From Brevundimonas pishanensis (GTDB taxonomy: Bacteria; Pseudomonadota; Alphaproteobacteria; Caulobacterales; Caulobacteraceae): a stretch of DNA of 64,000 bases. Shown here piece by piece: positions 63,844 through 64,000 of the stretch (positions are counted from its first letter, which is position 1; each line of letters starts with the position of its first letter). Below the pieces are notes generated by a model that was not told the DNA's origin, searched no databases, and saw nothing but the letters and a program-made list of their open reading frames with translations. A program made the position numbers and the translations under genes. The DNA lies in contig NZ_JAJKBG010000001.1 in the NCBI RefSeq assembly GCF_022750635.1, positions 1-64,000 of the forward strand, given 5' to 3'.

Positions 63844-64000
63844 ATGGCAGGCGGCGAAGCTCTACAGACAACGGATTTTTCGGCAGTTTCTTCGGGACTG
63901 AAGGCTTTCAAGCCTCGCCTCGAAGTGGTCCCCGGTGGCCTTAAACTGGACCGCAGCCGTGACGATCTGTTGACGGATTTCGGTAAAAAGACGCTCGAAG
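63844..64000 (+). CDS. nrdA: Ribonucleoside-diphosphate reductase alpha subunit, N-terminal part (3' truncated by window)
   Basis: The first 52 codons of a gene that runs off the right edge. The segment LKLDRSRDDLLTDFGKKTLE is the conserved start of the large catalytic subunit of class I ribonucleotide reductase in alphaproteobacteria. NrdB at 60140-61192 is its expected partner, which supports the call. ATG 63844 is the first good start; no strong ribosome site is visible. DnaA-box sequences lie directly upstream, within the leader or promoter. Confidence 0.8.
   Translation, partial: MAGGEALQTTDFSAVSSGLKAFKPRLEVVPGGLKLDRSRDDLLTDFGKKTLE

Overview
The window is chromosomal DNA from an alphaproteobacterium, most likely of the order Caulobacterales. 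The evidence is Caulobacter-like versions of phaR, ornithine decarboxylase, the class I ribonucleotide reductase genes and many TonB/OmpA envelope genes. The moderate G+C, lower than is usual for Caulobacter or Brevundimonas, makes Asticcacaulis a reasonable guess; the genus is inference. There are no rRNA or tRNA genes, insertion sequences, prophage genes or CRISPR arrays. Nearly all the DNA is coding, with many ATGA/GTGA stop-start overlaps and several TTG starts.

Layout: 1-5 kb holds the tail of an unknown gene, a pyruvyltransferase-family protein, thiolase phaA, an HlyIII-type membrane protein and phaR. 5-8.6 kb has a GT2 glycosyltransferase divergent from an ArnT-like lipid-linked sugar transferase, which is coupled to an HMG-CoA lyase gene. 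8.6-26 kb is a large surface-polysaccharide locus: an ABC exporter (kpsM-kpsE-kpsT), at least four GT-B glycosyltransferases including a 908-aa two-module enzyme, a methyltransferase, a WcbI-like protein, the heptose-activation pair hddA/hddC, an AGE-family epimerase and several unrecognised accessory proteins. 26-34.4 kb holds putA, another glycosyltransferase, pstS and phnCDE. 34.6-41.7 kb is rich in polyamine genes: ornithine decarboxylase behind a structured leader, a deoxyhypusine-synthase homologue, and aguA-aguB. Between them lie small secreted proteins, a class A acid phosphatase and a beta-helix protein.

41.9-47.2 kb encodes envelope proteins: a TonB-dependent receptor with a PHO-box array in front of it, a KpsS-like capsule protein and an OmpA-family porin. 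47.4-52.5 kb has an SDR dehydrogenase and a second capsule group (kdsD/kpsF, glycosyltransferase, kpsD/wza-like export lipoprotein, unknown). 52.5-60 kb has an LLM oxidoreductase, a DUF3617-type lipoprotein, the housekeeping block rpmH-rnpA-yidC-engB, and a TVP38 membrane protein coupled to an orphan histidine kinase. 60-64 kb has nrdB, a CoA-transferase, a PAP2 phosphatase and the first codons of nrdA downstream of two DnaA boxes.

Functionally the two capsule groups complement each other: KpsM/T/E form the inner-membrane exporter, the KpsD/Wza-like lipoprotein forms the outer-membrane exit, KdsD and KpsS supply the Kdo linker, and HddA/HddC point to a heptose-containing polymer. A second theme is phosphorus acquisition (PstS, PhnCDE, acid phosphatase, PHO-box-controlled TonB receptor). 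A third is polyamine synthesis from both ornithine and agmatine.
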